This document shows positions 63,320-64,000 of a stretch of DNA of 64,000 nucleotides, one piece after another. The notes beneath the pieces are model-generated. The model made no database searches, was not told the DNA's origin, and saw only the letters and a list, made by a program, of their open reading frames with translations. This DNA comes from Chamaesiphon minutus PCC 6605 (lineage in GTDB: Bacteria; Cyanobacteriota; Cyanobacteriia; Cyanobacteriales; Chamaesiphonaceae): positions 5,220,886-5,284,885 of the forward strand of contig NC_019697.1 in the NCBI RefSeq assembly GCF_000317145.1, written 5' to 3'. The position numbers and the translations under genes were made by a program. Numbering within the stretch: position 1 is the stretch's first letter; each line of letters starts with the position of its first letter.

Positions 63320-64000
63320 TTACTTAGAACGTCGATTGGGAACGGGTCGTTCGCGAGCACCGCCAGAGACATTAAAAGCCATATTATAAATCAGTTCGTT
63401 AGTGCGAGCGGACTTAAATAAATCGACCACAGGCTGTGGATAATCGACTCCAATACGCACCCCAAAACTCTCCTGTTCGGCTGGTGAAAGTTTCCAAGGC
63501 TCGTGGACTTTAGCTGCGGGAACTTGCGCCAGTTCTGGCAGCCAATGTTTGACGTAATTTCCTTCTCGATCGTAATCTAGAGACTGCTTAGTAATGTTAA
63601 AAACACGAAAAACTCGCGCGTCATTGCCGACTCCGGCTGTATAGTTCCAGTTGCCCCAATTACTACAGACATCGTAATCGATTAGCAAAGATTCAAACCA
63701 TTCGGCACCCATCCGCCAATCGATACCCAGATTTTTAGTTAGGAAACTCGCAACATTTTGACGTCCGCGATTGGACATGTAGCCAGTTGCGGCTATTTCG
63801 CGCATATTAGCATCGACTAGTGGATATCCAGTTTTACCTTCGCGCCAAAGATCGAATCTCACCCAATCTTGCTTCCAATTGAGATTGACACCTTGAAGTC
63901 CCGATCTTTTAAACATATTGTTGCCATGTTTGGCACAAATAAACCGAAAATAATCTCGCCATAACAGCTCAAAAATCAACCAATAAGTAGAGTCATTTTC
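63320..64000 (-). CDS. DASH-family cryptochrome (C-terminal part, cut by window edge)
   Basis: The 226 visible residues are the FAD-binding C-terminal domain of a CRY-DASH photolyase, a blue-light flavoprotein that repairs cyclobutane dimers, mainly in single-stranded DNA. The frame is open to position 64000, so the photolyase N-terminal domain lies beyond the edge. Visible blocks are [82 protein letters not shown], and a tail without the long plant extension. [16 protein letters not shown] is typical of CRY-DASH. A hairpin terminator follows. Confidence 0.92.
   Translation of the reverse strand, partial: ENDSTYWLIFELLWRDYFRFICAKHGNNMFKRSGLQGVNLNWKQDWVRFDLWREGKTGYPLVDANMREIAATGYMSNRGRQNVASFLTKNLGIDWRMGAEWFESLLIDYDVCSNWGNWNYTAGVGNDARVFRVFNITKQSLDYDREGNYVKHWLPELAQVPAAKVHEPWKLSPAEQESFGVRIGVDYPQPVVDLFKSARTNELIYNMAFNVSGGARERPVPNRRSK

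Overview
The window is chromosomal DNA from a cyanobacterium. It carries genes for photosystem proteins (psbK, psaE), a MenB-type phylloquinone enzyme, a Tab2/Atab2 factor, a cyanobacterial-type glutamate-cysteine ligase, and an IleRS with an inserted membrane (CAAD-type) domain. CGATCG and GCGATCGC (HIP1-like) words are very frequent. The genus cannot be fixed from sequence reading alone. Most of the window is ordinary core genome, with unusually many short palindromic or repeated elements in the intergenic spaces. I see no CRISPR array, rRNA, prophage or complete defence island.

Layout. 0.3-8 kb: DUF4189 secreted protein, menB, small secreted coiled-coil protein, gltX, large pilin-like HpsA-type protein, psbK. 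8-15.3 kb: small conserved proteins (zinc-ribbon-like, DUF1830), a B12-binding radical SAM enzyme, GNAT acetyltransferase, PsiE-like protein, a decayed LuxR regulator, gltD. 15-24 kb: an 87-bp tandem duplication plus a MITE-like palindrome, LpxB-related protein, glycosyltransferase, comB, a GH25 lysozyme overlapping a phosphorothioation-associated methyltransferase, pentapeptide protein, gloA, eno. 24-36.5 kb: ispH, DUF6464-like and DUF1345 membrane proteins, PBP2, the fatty-acid/phospholipid cluster plsX-fabH-fabD, and ileS. 36.5-44 kb (the most accessory part): an ethylene-receptor-type histidine kinase, a complete IS4-family insertion sequence with target duplication, a DUF2157/GDYXXLXY pair, a tiny ribbon-helix-helix protein and a HEAT-repeat protein. 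44-64 kb: mutM-psaE, a second B12-type radical SAM enzyme, an NrnA-like DHH phosphoesterase, PHP phosphatase, ubiD, a secreted low-complexity protein, WD40 protein, tRNA-Met, M23 peptidase, trmL, gshA, tab2, a TldD/PmbA protein, a FurA-like regulator, and the C-terminal part of a DASH cryptochrome running off the right edge.

Functional links. plsX, fabH and fabD together feed malonyl units and acyl phosphate into lipid synthesis. psaE, psbK, tab2, menB and ubiD support photosystems and quinones. gltD closes the GOGAT reaction. PBP2, GH25 and M23 remodel peptidoglycan. The most noteworthy items are the sensor kinase that retains every tested ethylene/copper-binding position at the plant ETR1 spacing, the CAAD-type membrane anchor in IleRS, the phosphorothioation-associated methyltransferase with no dnd genes beside it, and several families of small palindromic elements, some of which have entered coding sequence. 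I do not see a clearly new multi-gene system here.
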